Notes under the pieces: generated by a model | What the model was told of the DNA's origin: nothing | Databases searched by the model: none | What the model saw: the letters and a program-made list of their open reading frames with translations, nothing else | Source of the DNA: Panagrolaimus kolymaensis | Taxonomy: Eukaryota; Nematoda; Chromadorea; Rhabditida; Panagrolaimidae | Assembly: GCA_028622995.1 (NCBI GenBank) | Contig: JAJQJQ010000004.1 | Span: 3,286,001-3,350,000, forward strand | Length of the DNA stretch: 64,000 nucleotides | Direction: 5' to 3' | Shown here: piece after piece, positions 1-12,600 of the stretch | Layout of the letters: each line of letters opens with the position of its first letter | How positions within the stretch are numbered: the first letter of the stretch is position 1 | Made by a program: the position numbers and the translations under genes

Positions 1-234
1 GCTACTCGTGGTATCCTTTGGGATGGTAAAGCTGCTTGGTATTATGCTCCTTCATCCTACGGTTCTTCTGGAAGTGCTCCTTATGGACAACAATCAAATG
101 TTTACACCGCAATTGAAAACACTCCTACTGGAACAAAGATCATGATTGGAAATGGAACTCAAGGAAATCTTCACGAACACACATCTGCTCTTACATCCAA
201 CTACATGCTCGAAGGTACCGCTTATTCCCTTTAA
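1..234 (+). CDS. 3' end of an unrecognised gene (partial)
   Basis: An open frame runs from the first base to a TAA at 232-234 and gives a 77-residue C-terminal fragment rich in Gly, Ser, Thr, Tyr and Asn, beginning ATRGILWDGKAAWYY and ending MLEGTAYSL. An AATAAA signal lies at 298-303, 64 bp after the stop, which supports a true gene end. Codon choice (many -TT and -CT third positions) is like that of the other genes here. The composition suggests an extracellular or secreted protein, but no family is recognised and the start and any upstream exons lie outside the window. Confidence 0.7.
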   Translation, partial: ATRGILWDGKAAWYYAPSSYGSSGSAPYGQQSNVYTAIENTPTGTKIMIGNGTQGNLHEHTSALTSNYMLEGTAYSL

Positions 235-760
235 ATGATTGTGTATTTGTTTTTTATTTTTAAGCATTGGCTTTCCTTTGCTTTTAATTTACTGAAAAAT
301 AAATGTTTTAAAATTTAATCTTTGTGTCTCTTTGTTTTTGGTTTTTTGTTGATTCGCTTTATTGTTTTGTTGTCATCACTTTTATTGAGAAAGAGGAAAA
401 CTTGAATCAAGGCAAATGGAATCATGTTAGAGTTACTTCACAGTTAAAACATACTTTTGCCGATAAAATCAGATAATTTGAAAACATAAAACCATGAACA
501 ATTAAAGGTACATTATTGTTTTTGTTGAGTGTAAAACTATCCAACTTTTGATTGTTAACTAAATCTTAATTAAAAATCAGAAAAAAGCAAAACTTTATTA
601 AAATAATTGAAATTGGAATTTTATGAAACCTCCTCATCTTCTTTTACGAATGTTCTCAAAACGAAAGATCAAACTGCAAGCATGAATGTATCTGCAATTC
701 AGCGTTTCTTTATTCCCTTTTTTGATCGTTGATATATAAATTTATTTGTTTAATTCAAAA
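235..760. other. Intergenic: 3' UTR of the preceding gene and upstream region of SRP68
   Basis: There is no coding signal. It holds the poly(A) signal of the upstream gene and an AT-rich leader before the SRP68 start. There is no clear trans-splice acceptor next to that ATG. Confidence 0.6.
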
Positions 761-2178
761 ATGAGTGAAAATATGGAAACCGAGAATAAAGAACCATTTC
801 CAATTGTTTATGTTCTTCAAGCAATCAAAAATGCTCAACAAAAACATGGTCTTCGCCATCAAAATTATCAAAGATATCGGTAAATTCTTTGTGTCATTTC
901 AGATTAAATCTTTGAATAAAGTTTTTTTAAGTTCATATTGTTCAAACAAAATTAGAAGAGTGAGAGGACATTTAAAGTTTACCCATAATCATAAATGCGC
1001 CCCAAAAAATAAGAACCCAAAATTTCAACTCAGACCCATAACAGAAGATGTCATCGATAATGTTCGGTTAGTTAATATTTGCTGAAAGCTTTAAAGATTG
1101 ACTTATTCTAGATTTTTCGAAATACTCATTTTTGAAGTTGAAAGAGCTTGGTCTTATGCTATGCAATTAAAATATGAAGGTAATGATGATGAAGTTCCTC
1201 GAAAGAAATTCCATAAAATGAATAAACTTCGTCGTGCTTTGGAACATGCTTTACATCTTGAACAAATTGCAAATACCCATCCAAGGGTTGATTCATTAAC
1301 CAAACTTGAAGTTCAAGCTTATTGTTCGTTTATTGGCGCTACAGTTGGTGTTGAATCAAAGCAATGGGAAAAAGCTGAAAATTTATACAAAAGAACTTGC
1401 ACCATCTATCAAAAGTTAACTGAAGCTGTTGATAATGATGAACTCGTTGGTTTATATAATAATCGGTAAGCCTCTAACCAAGAAATATTATTTATTACAT
1501 TTCATTTTTTTCATTATTCGAAAATTAAAAATTTAAAAAAGTTTTTACAAAGATTAAGAACCCCCAGAAGGTAAACAAAATAGTGTTTTTTCAGATGTAA
1601 GGAACTTGAACCATTACTTAAACTTTGTGCTCATTTTGTTTCTGAAAATGTTGATGTATCACAAGCTAAGAAAATGAAAGTTGATTTAGAAAAAACCCAA
1701 GATTTAAATTTGGAGTTTGACGTATGTTTTTGATTTTATGAGAAATGCTTTTATATTTGTTTGAATTTTTTAGGACTTGGATATAAAACCTAAAACCAAA
1801 GATGCTAAAAAGGGAAAAGACGATGCAATGGAAGTGGATTCCACAGAGAAACCCGTATTATCCCGTTTAGAACCAATGCCATGTAAACCAGTATTTTTCG
1901 ATTTGGCTTTGAATCATGTCAAAATCCCAAGTTTACATTCTCGCATTCGTGAATTATCAGTACAGGAAAAGCCCGTTGTGAAGAAGCAGCAACCAACGCC
2001 CAAAAAACAAGCACAACAACCAAAAACAGCTTCAACAAAGGATAAAGATACCTCTTCTAAAGCTAGCAAAAAAGCTGGACAACCTTCTAATCAGCAACAA
2101 CAACAACAACAACAAACAGAAGAAGAACAAGCAGGGATTGCAAGCAAAGTAAAGAATTTCTTTTGGGGTTTCAAATAA
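761..2178 (+). CDS. SRP68: Signal recognition particle subunit SRP68, internally shortened
   Basis: Five exons: 761-879, 932-1066, 1112-1465, 1595-1721, 1774-2178, giving 379 residues. SRP68 binds SRP RNA and SRP72 in the particle that targets nascent proteins to the ER. The N-terminal RNA-binding region is clear (QKHGLRHQNYQRYR, then VERAWSYAMQLK, RRALEHA, KLEVQAYCSFIGA). The C-terminal signature PCKPVFFDLALNHV is at about residues 281-294 and the protein ends in a Gln-rich linker plus KVKNFFWGFK, as in human SRP68. Human SRP68 is about 627 residues from memory; here the whole central helical-repeat part is absent. Exon 4 ends just after the RNA-binding domain and the next intron is only 52 bp, so no missing exons can hide there. 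All junctions keep frame. The identification is firm. The deletion could be real or an assembly collapse. Confidence 0.9.
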
Positions 2179-2590
2179 ATATTTTAAAAGTATTTTTTTA
2201 ATATGGATTTTATTTGGTAATTTATTTTTTTAATCCTATCGTTTTCGTTCGTTGTTTATTTACATAATAAAAAAACTTTAAAAGTAATAACATTCGAATT
2301 ACATAGCTGCTTTTGATTAAGCTATTTGTATGTAATGGAACCGTCTCAGTTCCATTTAAATCTGGTTTTTTATTTCGCTAAAAGTTGCGTAATTCAAAGC
2401 CAAATCCGATGTCCGAAGCCGCAATCACATTTCATAAACTTGTTTTTTGAATGGAGGAAAGAAAAACTTTGATAAGGTTATTGCCTGAGGCCAAAATAAA
2501 GATAAGGTGGAGTAAACGCAGTAAATATAAATGTTATTAAAAAGCAAAAAAGTATCAATCAAAGTTCATAGTTTTAAAAAATTGTAAACG
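2179..2590. other. Intergenic spacer
   Basis: AT-rich spacer with no gene. A short inverted repeat (AATGGAAC, 7-nt loop, GTTCCATT) lies near 2333-2357. A TATA-like AAATATAAATG sequence at about 2522-2532 may belong to the promoter of the next gene. Confidence 0.5.
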
Positions 2591-3487
2591 ATGGTGAAAA
2601 GGATTTTATTATTATTGAACCTCATTGCTTGGACTCTTCCTGTCGCATCTTTTTTGTTTGGATGTGGATGTTGTGGAGGATGCGGTGGTGGAGGTGGAGG
2701 TGGAGGTGGCATGATGTATGTACCCGGCCAAACCACTTATGTTAAAGTTCCTATTTATGGTATTGTTCGAACAACTTATCAACGGCCTGCTGTTATACAA
2801 AAACCAATGTCAGTTTTTTTTAATTCTTAAAGTAGTTTGATTAAATAAAATAATTTTTAATATAATTAATTATGATAGAGTTTTTCATTAATTGTGTTTT
2901 TTAGTTATCGTCCAACTTATATTACTGTTCCACGTTATGTCACTCGATACGTTAATCGCTATATTGAGCAGCCGCCACCTCCTCCGCCTCCATCTTATCA
3001 AGAAGCTCCACCACCGCCACCTCCTATGTCCTCATATCAAGCAGCACCTCCACAGCCGCCACCACCACCACCTCCATCGTATCAACAAAATCCTCCTCCT
3101 CCTCCACCTCCACCTCCATCTTATCAATCAAATCCTCCTCCTCCACAATCGCCTCCAACTCCATCATATCAACAAACTCCTCCACAATATTCACCTGAAC
3201 CTCCACCACAACCGCCACCAGCTCCAGTATCAAGTTATTCCGAAAATGTTCCAGTACCTCCTCCTCAACAACCTCCAATGCAGCCAGCAATGCCAACACC
3301 ACAAATATCACCTAGCGGCTATTCTGAAACATCAATGGCACAACCACCTCAACCTTCTCCAAGTTATTCTGAAACACCATCTTCCCAGCCAGCACCATCA
3401 TCTTCAGGTTATTCTGAAGAAGCTGCTGTAGCTCCTATTGCTCAGCCCATTGCATCAAGTTACAAAGATAGAGGCTGGAGACAATAA
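2591..3487 (+). CDS. Secreted Gly-rich/Pro-rich extracellular (cuticle-like) protein
   Basis: Two exons, 2591-2808 and 2905-3487, 266 residues. An N-terminal signal peptide (MVKRILLLLNLIAWTLPVAS) is followed by a Cys/Gly block with a run of Gly, a YVPGQTTYVKVPIYG segment, and a long Pro-rich tail with PPPPPP tracts separated by SYQ and later SYSE or GYSE motifs. This makes a low-complexity secreted protein. Nematode cuticle and extracellular-matrix proteins, including those carrying ground-like domains, often look like this, but no ground-like Cys domain is visible, so the role is inference. The intron choice is fixed by phase: AT at 2807-2808 plus T at 2905 gives Ile. It is tail-to-tail with the minus-strand gene that stops at 3607. 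Confidence 0.8.
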
Positions 3488-3606
3488 AACAATAAAAACG
3501 TTTTGAAATGAAAATAAAAAATCTTTGAGTGTATATTTATGAAAATTAAATGTTTATTACTAGTTACACATTATTATACATATTACAAATAAAATGAATA
3601 AAATTA

Positions 3607-5301
3607 TTAATGTTTTTCTTGTTCATGTACAATTTTTGCACTTTCATCATGAAGTTTGGGTTCCATATAAACAGAATCTTGAGTTGCACCATTTGATGAA
3701 GAAACGACTTGAGTTGATGGACCATCAGCATGTTGAGGAGTAGCTTCAGATTGAACTTGAGCAACAGGAGGAACTTCCAATGGAGCTTGAGTCAGAACAG
3801 GAGCAACCGATGCAACACCAGATGGAGGAGCATGAAACGAATCTTGAGATGGTGGATTAACTTGAGGTTCCATCATATAAACAGAATCTTTAGTAGTACC
3901 ATGTGTTGAAGAAGCAGCAGCTGTTGAAATTGAAGGACCATCATGAACAAGAGGAGCAGGTTGAGATGAAGCTGGAACAGATGATGCGATAGCTGAATGA
4001 AGTGAAATTTGAGAAGATGGTGCAGCTCTTGAAATTGATAGCGGAGTTGATGATGGTTGTGTTTCATTTTCAACAAGAACAGTGGAATTTTTGGAACGAG
4101 GAGTTGAAGTTGCAAGGGAAGTTGTAAATGCTGAATAAACACTTGATGGATCAGTTGATTGTTGTAAAATGATTGAAGCTTGACTAACAGATTGTTGAAT
4201 TGAAGCACCAGAAGGATTATAAATTGAAACATCCACTGTTGAAGGATTTGATGGACAATCAGGATAACAAACTCGATCACAATATCGATTCACAAGTCCA
4301 TGACGACGCATTTCAATTTCATCCCATGCTGGTGAACGTTTCTTCTTCTAAAAAGGGAAGCATGTATGAATAATTTCAAGAAAAAAACAAAATATTTACA
4401 GGTTCAGAAACAGCACTAGCAGCAGCATTTCTTTTACGCCATTCATCAAGCTTCTTTTCAAATTCTTTGTTCATCTTTGGTGGAGGCACTTGACCAGATT
4501 CATTGTTGGGCTTTGCTAGAGCTTGACCATGTTCTTTGTTTGATTTTGCTGCTGTTGGTGATTGATGATGTTTAGGTTCAAATTGCTTGAAAACACGGCT
4601 GCATAAACTTTTGGAAGATGCTGATTGCTGAAAATTTTGCAAAGGTTAAAAGAGAAAACATTATTTGATTTTTGTTTATCACTGCTATTCAGTAATTTTA
4701 GGCCACCCAAATACTAACAAAGATTAGTTTCGAGCAAAATTTGATATAAGTGAACCCAGTTAGAATGAATGTATGAAACACTTACAGAACGATCAACAAA
4801 ACGTTTCTTTCCTTTGAAATTTGTAACATGAGTTGATACAAACTTAGTACCAGCAATTTGTTGAGCAGGAATTTCCTAAAAAAATTATTCACTGTCATAA
4901 AACGTCGAAAGAAAGCTTACTTGTTCTCGTGAAACAGTATGACATCGATAAACAAACATAAAAATGGCAAAGCTTCCCAAAAATGCAGTTAAACCAAGAA
5001 GGATAACACGCAAGACAATGACAACATCAGACGGAGATTTATCACACTTGTTGCTTTCACAAAATTCACCTAAAAATAACTTAATAAATGTTGGTTAAAG
5101 AAACTATAAAATAAACTAACCACAAAAGCCAGGATCACATTTACACATAAAATTTTTTGCAGCTTTGATATCATTGGTTTTGAAACAAATTCCACCATTT
5201 TTACAAGGATCAGGATCACATGATTGAGTTTCATCGATGGAAGCCGCCGTTGTTGTACAAATCAGTGCAAAAATAATAAAAGATGCAAAAAATTTTATCA
5301 T
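3607..5301 (-). CDS. Single-pass membrane protein with one EGF-like domain and a long cytoplasmic tail
   Basis: Five exons on the minus strand: 5121-5301, 4921-5069, 4786-4875, 4400-4627, 3607-4347; 462 residues. Order: signal peptide (MIKFFASFIIFALICTTTAA), one EGF-like unit (CDPDPCKNGGICF ... CKCDPGFCGEFC), a short spacer, one hydrophobic segment (VVIVLRVILLGLTAFLGSF) followed by basic residues, then a tail of about 350 residues. The tail has a basic/Lys-rich part (EFEKKLDEWRKR) and a Ser/Thr/Pro/Gln-rich part with two related modules, each DGPS... ending DSVYMMEP or DSVYMEP. The topology is type I: the EGF domain outside and the tail in the cytosol. The tyrosine motifs look like possible SH2 docking sites. 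No orthologue is recognised. The start was chosen because it directly precedes the signal peptide. Confidence 0.8.
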
Positions 5302-6032
5302 TTTGAAAGACGACGACACTTTTGTAAACAACCGTTCAACGTTGATAAAAACTTTCAGAAATGAAAAGAAGTTGTTGAAAGTTTGATGATTGAATAAAAG
5401 CAATGAAGTTTTTGCATTTTGGAAAAAACATGCAAATTTTGAAACCGTTTCAAAACTTTTTTCACGTGCTCCTTTTAGGCTAAATTACCATACGATTCTT
5501 GCCTTGCATGCTCTAAGCAAAAGAGAGTTGATAAAAATATTTATAAAGGCTAATTTAAAATTCTTTTGGTATTAAAAAAATTAAAGCAATTTTGTATTTC
5601 TTTTTATTTATTCAAGCATTACAATTATTGTAAGTAATTTACCTATGGATTTTGTTCGTTTGTTGCTCATCAAAATTTTTAATTACCTGCATCCAAGTTT
5701 ATTGTCGAGTCTAATCTTTGAAAAGCGTAGATTTATTTTAGTTTAAGAGAAATCAAACTTTTTTTTATTAAATTAATCGATTAATTTAGTTAGTTAATCT
5801 TGGGATATAATAATAAATTTACTAAGTTTGGCCAGACTTTCTGCTTTCAAAAACACTTGAGAAATGCTTTTTTCTTTGACATCGATAATAATGATTTAGC
5901 TGAAGAAAAACTGTAAAGAGAATCCCTAAAGCTATTAAATCAAAATTGAAAACAAATAATATTTTGCTGCCATTAAAAGTCACTCCATTCATTCATTTCT
6001 TTATTTTCTCTCAAATTCGTGCAAAATTAATA
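5302..6032. other. Divergent intergenic region between the EGF/TM gene and the RING gene
   Basis: This AT-rich region lies between the start of the minus-strand EGF/TM gene and the start of the plus-strand RING gene, so it should hold both promoters. Open frames in it have no recognisable content. Confidence 0.5.
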
Positions 6033-6611
6033 ATGAAGATTTCCGGTGTTTGTCATTTATGTTCAATCAAATTAAGTTTTGATAATTCCTTTTCACTTCC
6101 ATGTGGCCATTTCCTTCATTCATGTGCAGCTTCTCAAATTAATTCCACTCAATGTCCTAAATGCAAAAAATCCTCCTCTTCATCTTCCTCTTCAGCTGCT
6201 GTTTCACCAACGATTTCAATTTCTCCTTTATCATCTGGATATTCATCGGAAACTCATCAACAAGATTTTCAATTTGAAGTTTCTCAAGACCTCAGCCATT
6301 TTCATTCATTCAAAGATTTTGAAGATGCTGTTAAAAAACTAATTCATCGATTTACTCCTTCAAGCAAATCCTTTCTTCAACAAGCCGAAGATAAACTTTA
6401 TTTTGCTTTAAGTTGCATCATTCATCGACGCTTTACTTTAGCTTATCGTGAACTTTCTCAAATGCGAGGTTTATTAGCAGCAGCTTTACAAGCATCATCA
6501 GCTTCATTGAAAACTGATGAAGAAAAAGAAAAATATAAAAAATTTACTGAATTGAATTCAACTTTAACCAAAACAGTTGAAAATGAAATTCAAAAATATT
6601 TTTTGTCTTGA
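6033..6611 (+). CDS. Small RING-finger-like protein
   Basis: An uninterrupted frame gives 192 residues from the ATG at 6033. The frame stays open upstream to an ATG at 5946, but the intervening residues are hydrophobic and look non-genic, whereas the 6033 start sits eight residues before the first zinc ligand. A RING-like cluster fills residues 7-46: CHLC, then LPCGHFLHSC, then CPKC, with the spacing of a C-x2-C / C-x-H-x2-H-x2-C / C-x2-C finger. A Ser tract follows, then an all-alpha, Lys/Glu-rich C-terminal half (DEEKEKYKKFTELN) that may be coiled. RING proteins usually act as ubiquitin E3 ligases, which is inference here. It has no introns, unlike most genes in the window. Confidence 0.75.
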   Translation: MKISGVCHLCSIKLSFDNSFSLPCGHFLHSCAASQINSTQCPKCKKSSSSSSSSAAVSPTISISPLSSGYSSETHQQDFQFEVSQDLSHFHSFKDFEDAVKKLIHRFTPSSKSFLQQAEDKLYFALSCIIHRRFTLAYRELSQMRGLLAAALQASSASLKTDEEKEKYKKFTELNSTLTKTVENEIQKYFLS

Positions 6612-9600
6612 ATCTTATTTACTTTGCTTATTTTTCAAAGTCAATTGTTGCAAAATAAAATTTTTGAATCATGTCATATAATTTTGGGACTAAAATTCAC
6701 TACAAAAATGAACAAAATTATTATTTTAACTTTACCCTAATAAGCTTACTTTCTTATAAACAACATTGAAATGTGTATGTGCTTTAAAAAGACTTGAGAG
6801 AAAAAAATGTTTTATTACTTCATGTGTTTTTTTTTTCAAATGTAATTTTTCATTTTTATGAGTACATATTTATTTTGTGACAAATAACCCTCTAAAAATA
6901 ACATTTAACTTTCAGCATTTTACATTTTGGTAAATCTCTTCATTATTTTGGTCCCTTTTTATTTTATGTTGTCACGCTGCTTAAAATAAAAATGACCCTT
7001 TTTGTGTTTCAAAAAATCGCTTTTTTCTTTTATTTTTTTAATATTTTTTTATTGGGCGTCAAAAAGTCATTTATCAAAATGTAGTTTTTTATTTTTTACC
7101 AAAACTAAAAGTGCTGTTCCGTTTTTTTTATTTAGGATTGTTGTAAGTATACCAACCATCCATCCAACCGATTCATGACTATATTTTTTTTGCCAAAAAA
7201 AATGAAAGAAAAAACCCAACAATTTTGTTTGTGACCTTTGTTGTCAATCAGCAGCACCGCCGCCGTTTGCTTGCCTCCATCCTATCTCTTCTTATCTTTT
7301 TTTTTCTGGTCATCCATTTCCTTAATGCCCTAAGGGAAGAAGCTTTTGGGTAATTAGAATGATGAGTTGAAACACGTCTCATGAGAATTCGATTGGCTTT
7401 AAAAAAACTGACACCAAAAACTTCTGTTTTTATTCTTTCTTCCATCTTGCGAAGCGAGCGCCAAAGTTCAAAAGAAAAAAAAAATGGCTGCTGCTGTCGT
7501 ATTTTTTTTTTGTGTTATTAATTTTTATGGTTTTCTGTTTTATTTTTTTCTGCCCATTTAACTTTCATCCAAAATAGAAAAGATAGATCTTACTTTTAGG
7601 AGGAAAGAAAAAAAAAACCTTTAAATATGGTTGTAAAATGGCAATTTTTGTTTTCTTCAAAGTGCTCAAGGACTAAATTATGTCTCTATATACATATTTT
7701 TTTTTTAGTTTTCTGCACATGCGTCGTCAACGTTGTCGTGTGTCAAACGATGCTTTTTTTTGCAAGGAGAAAAAAAAATAAATGAAAACGAAGGACAAAT
7801 GTTGAAATAAATATGTAGGAAGATGAAGATAGGGAAAAAGTTACTTTAAAACAAAATGTAAAGCTTTTGAATTTAATAGGTTTGGCTATTTTCAATCAAA
7901 ATAAACTTTTGACTAGAATCATATAACGGTGTGGGTTAAATAATCATGCAGTGCCCTTCTTCTTTATTATGGAATCCATTTTTTTCCACGACCCCTGAAA
8001 TTTTTCAACATCGAAAAAAAGAAAGGTTGGTTTTTCGAATTCATTGGATTTGAGCCATTGTGCTTTTTTTTTTGTTTTATTATTATTGTTTGAGTTTCAT
8101 TTCACTATTCCCTTTTATTTTTTCATAACAAAAAAGCATCACAACTCATCACCTTTTTTATTTATACACAAACAATGGAGCGGAGAAAGAACGACACCTG
8201 ATTAAACTAAAAAAAACCAATGGCTTTTGCGCTGCTTGCTCTTCTTCAAATTCGAGCAGCGTCAACTATTTAAAAAAATCTTTTTTTTTGGCAGCAACAA
8301 AACATTGCTTTGTTTGAAGCTTTGAAGCGTCCTCGAAAAAAGAAAAGAAAGTATTGTACTTTTCCCTCAAAATTTCAAGTTTTTATTTTTTCCTCAAAAG
8401 TTCAAACACAAATTTTCCAAAACCTCTTTTTTGTTGAAGAAAAAAAAATGATGATCGCTGGCTTTTTTCTTTTCTCTCAAATTAGTGAGTTTCTCTTTTT
8501 TCATTGTCTGCTTTCAAAGAAAAAAGAAATATGGGAAAAAGAGGGTAATTCGTTTATAGCATTTATGAGTTTTTCCCTTTCTTTTAAAAACATAATTTTT
8601 TATGAAACAAAAAATTTTTTTCTTTGCCATGAAAATTTTTTAAAGCAATAAAAACCTTTTTGTTTCTCATAGTTTTTTTTGGAAGGATTAAATTTATTTC
8701 TAGAAAACAAAAAAAAATTGGAGAAAGTTGCCAAAAAAATTTTTGTTGAAGAAAACAAAGAGGCAAAAGCAACAACAAAAAAATATGTGCTGAAGATGAA
8801 TATTTCGGGTGACCACTGCCATCATCACCAAATCTTTAGGTTCTTCACGATTTTGACTTTGCTGCAAGCCATTGGCCAAAAAATAATAAAATAAAATCGA
8901 AAAAACCAAACCTTAGTTTTTAGAAGAAAAAATATTTGCCTGCTATTGGGTTATTGGTAGGTATTCTTCAAGTTGAATACTGTGGAAGCATCGAAAATGT
9001 TTTCAAATATGTTGCATTAAGGAACAGGAAAAGTGAACTACAAATCGTTTGTTATCAATTAAACTTTTTGAAGGAACAAAGAACAAATATCGGATAAACA
9101 AGATAAGAGTCTTAGAAAAAAAGAAAAAGGCCCACATGTAAAAAATTTATGACAATGATTTTTTTTTTAGTTCTCTTATACTAACATTGTGTAACAAAAA
9201 TGATATTTATTTTTTTGGAAAATTATTACAAAACTTTTTCTTCTTCTATTTATGGAATTGGTTAATGAGTGTGCTAAAAACATTTGTTGATAAAAGATAG
9301 TGATGATTAGCGGTGGCTGTTGATGATGCCCTTCTATCGAAAAAAAGAAATAGCTCTCTATTTTGGCAACTTGCCAATGTTGCTTCTTGCTTACTTACTT
9401 CTTTATAACTAACTTGGTTGGTTGGAGAATGAATTAAAAAGAAAAAGAAAATAATGTTTCATTTTTGGGTTTGAATAAACCTTTATTTTTAGATGAATTT
9501 TTGCAGTTGATTTTTCGGCATATTAAATTTCAAATTCATGGTTAGCTTAAGAATCATGAGAATTTAACTTCATAAAAACATGTCAAAATCATGTTAATTT

Positions 9601-12600
9601 TAAAACTGACTGCGAACCAAGCCTAAATTTTTTTTTAGTTTTCTTTGAAATTCGGTTCAACAATGTTTGATTTTTTTCTTCATCAAAATTTGTTTCTGCA
9701 TCGATTGTTGCGAACTACACTTCTTTATATTATTACTGTACTTCTTCTTCTTCAACTCCATAATTTATTCACAAATAATGCTTTTTGTTCGTTCATCTTT
9801 TTTCGTCTCCCATAAAAATAAAACAGTAACTCTAACTTCCATCAACCTATCTTTTTTTTCTCTCTCCAATAAAGACTGTCACATCCATTTTTTTCTTCAG
9901 TTGAGTCACAAATATAGAGATAGACATAAAGGAAGAAAGAAACTTGTCTTTGTCATTTCAAAATTTTTATTGTTGTTGTTTCTCCTGTTATTTTTTTTTT
10001 TTTTGCATTATTTTGCCCTTGCCGCTCCTGCATGCATGTTTTTGTGTTGTCCATCGTTTTTTTTTATTATTATTTTTACGGATTTTGGTTGTTTTTGTTA
10101 GTTACGTTTCAGAGAAGAAAAAAAAGAGAAGAGGGTAATTGCTGCATTTTCATTTTCTCATCGGAAGCCAGCCACCACAAATACATATACATATATTTTT
10201 GCGCAACGCCATTTACTCACATTCGATGATTGACTCTCCTTTTTTCTCGCTATCGGCAAAATTTTTTTTGTTTCCCCTCTTTGTTATTTTTGACGGTGGT
10301 ATTGGTGGTGGTGATTCTATTAGAAAAATAAAATTCAATGACCGCAAAAACAATGTCATTTTCATTTCCTCCCTCAAGGGACGCCAAAAAAATCATATCA
10401 GTTACACCTTTTTTTAGTTTGAAAGTTTAATGTTTCATGGTTCAATTGTTTTTTATTTTTTATGAGAACAAACTGTAAGAAAAAATGCAACAAATTTTAC
10501 GGATTGGAATTTTTGTTTTGCAGCAATAAAACAAAGTTAACGATACATTTTATTTTCTTTGGAGCCTAGGGTATTGTCACTCAAGTGTTGGATTGCTTGG
10601 ATTTTTTGGAATGGGTTAGTTTTTAAGATTTATTAAGACATTTTCGAGAAAAATACGGATGCTAAATCTCAAAGATCTGAATTTTTCTATTCAAAAAAAA
10701 AAGGATTGTAAGCAATGATGTAATTTGGCAGGAATCAAAAAAGGAGAGATTGTTTCGATTCGAAAATACTTTTTTTTTTGATTTGTAAAATTCTTCCAAC
10801 GCGTCCATCTCCAAATTATTATTTCTTTCTTTTCCGAACTTTTTCTTTTATGAAATTTTATTACTGTTCGCAAACCGTAAACCTTCTTTCTTGAGCATTT
10901 TCAATAAAAGTAAAAAAGTTTTCAGCCTTTGATTCAACTTTTTAATATCAAAAAAAGAGAATAAAAGAAATATTGTCGTCTTTTTTTTCTCAATTCCAAT
11001 CGTTTGCTCTCTTTCATTATTCTTTTTTCGTTCTTTCATCCCAGCGACATCTTCTCCTTGTTCTTCTTCATCTCGAGCTTTGTTTGAATGTTGTTAAGCC
11101 TATTTGCCTCCTCTTTCTTTTCTTCTTCAAAAAAATATGCAGCAGCAGCATCAACAACGACGACGACCGAAAACGGTTTTTTCCTGCACAATATATTTTT
11201 TTTTTTTGCGCGACTTTGTTTCACCACCATCGAGAAAAATAAAATGTTTCTTTTGGCTCAAATTACGGCATTTTGTTTCATGCTTTTTTTCTTTTCTTTG
11301 CGCTTCGGTGTCTTTCTTCACAAAATATAAAAATACTAAGAAAGTTAAAGTGCTCCCTCAATATTTTTTTTGGTCTAAAGAGTCAAAGACGTAACAATAA
11401 AAAGTAAGAAAGTGCGATGAGAAATTTTTATTCAATAGAAAGAGAGGAAGATAAAATTAATCTTTTTCGATCAAAAGAAGAAAAAAAAGCAGTACGGTAA
11501 AAATTTGTTAAGAACCAAAAAAAATTGGAAAACTTCTGTGATTTTAAGCTTTCTGTGTATATGAAACAGAAATTGTTGTTTAACAACTTTTTTCTTCAAA
11601 AAAGAGTATCACTCTTATTTTTATACCCATTTTTTTAAAGCATATAAAAATTTTAAAATGAGAGTAATGCCGATTTAAGACAATTGCCTAGAGCAAGGTC
11701 ATGTTCCATTTTGATTGACATTAATGAAAGTTCCAATGAGACCTAAAACCATGATTGCTTCAAATCATTTACCAAGAGGAATATCCATCTCATTGCTTAG
11801 CATGGGAAATAAATAACTTTTTAACCAAATACTATATCGCTATTTTGGAATTATCCCAAATGGAAAAAAATCATCATCAAAAAGTTTTATTTTTTAGCAG
11901 CTTTCTTTCTTTCGCAGTTGTTTGCTTGCCGCTGCTTTTTTTGGCTTCGTGCCAAATTTCTTTCAAATATTTTTTTGATAAACTACTTCGTTATTATTAT
12001 TTTTTTCTTGACTTATCTTTCTCTCAACCTCAATTTTACTCTTTTTTACCCCTTTTTAAACTCAAGTCCACCTCAGTAACTCGTTCGTCGTCATTGGTGC
12101 TGTTGTAATTTTAACCCGAATTTTTATACCAATACCACCGCCATCATCATCATCAAGGAGGAGAGTAGACAAGATCGTTGCAGCAAAACAGCACTTTGAG
12201 GATTTTTCAACGCGGAGTTTTTAAAAGCATTTTGAGAAGAAATGCAAACAATATCGGTTTTTTTCTCTTGTTGTTGTTGTAAAAATTTGGCAAAAATGAA
12301 ATAGAAAAAAAGCATTGAAACCTCCTTCAATTTTTCTGAACAACAACCAAATGCAGTAAATAAAAAAAATTTTAGTAGGAAAATGAGAAGAAATCAATTG
12401 TTTTATCAAAAAAAGGTTTTTTTGTAGTTTTTTTTTTGAAAAAACCCTTTAATTTGGGTATAAAAAAACGAGGTGTCTTGATCGAATGAAGATAATTGAA
12501 GAGTATTTTTTTTTTGAGAAGGTTGTGTTTTGTCTTTGATTTGATTTTATTTTTCTAATTCAAGTATTGTCAGTAGCAAAGTGATGAAGATCGTGGTGGT

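Noticed and set aside
2892..3431. Long His/Leu-rich frame overlapping the Pro-rich gene, and an acidic frame opposite it
   Set aside because: These are shifted-frame shadows of the CCT/CCA repeats; the Pro-rich frame alone continues the signal-peptide exon.
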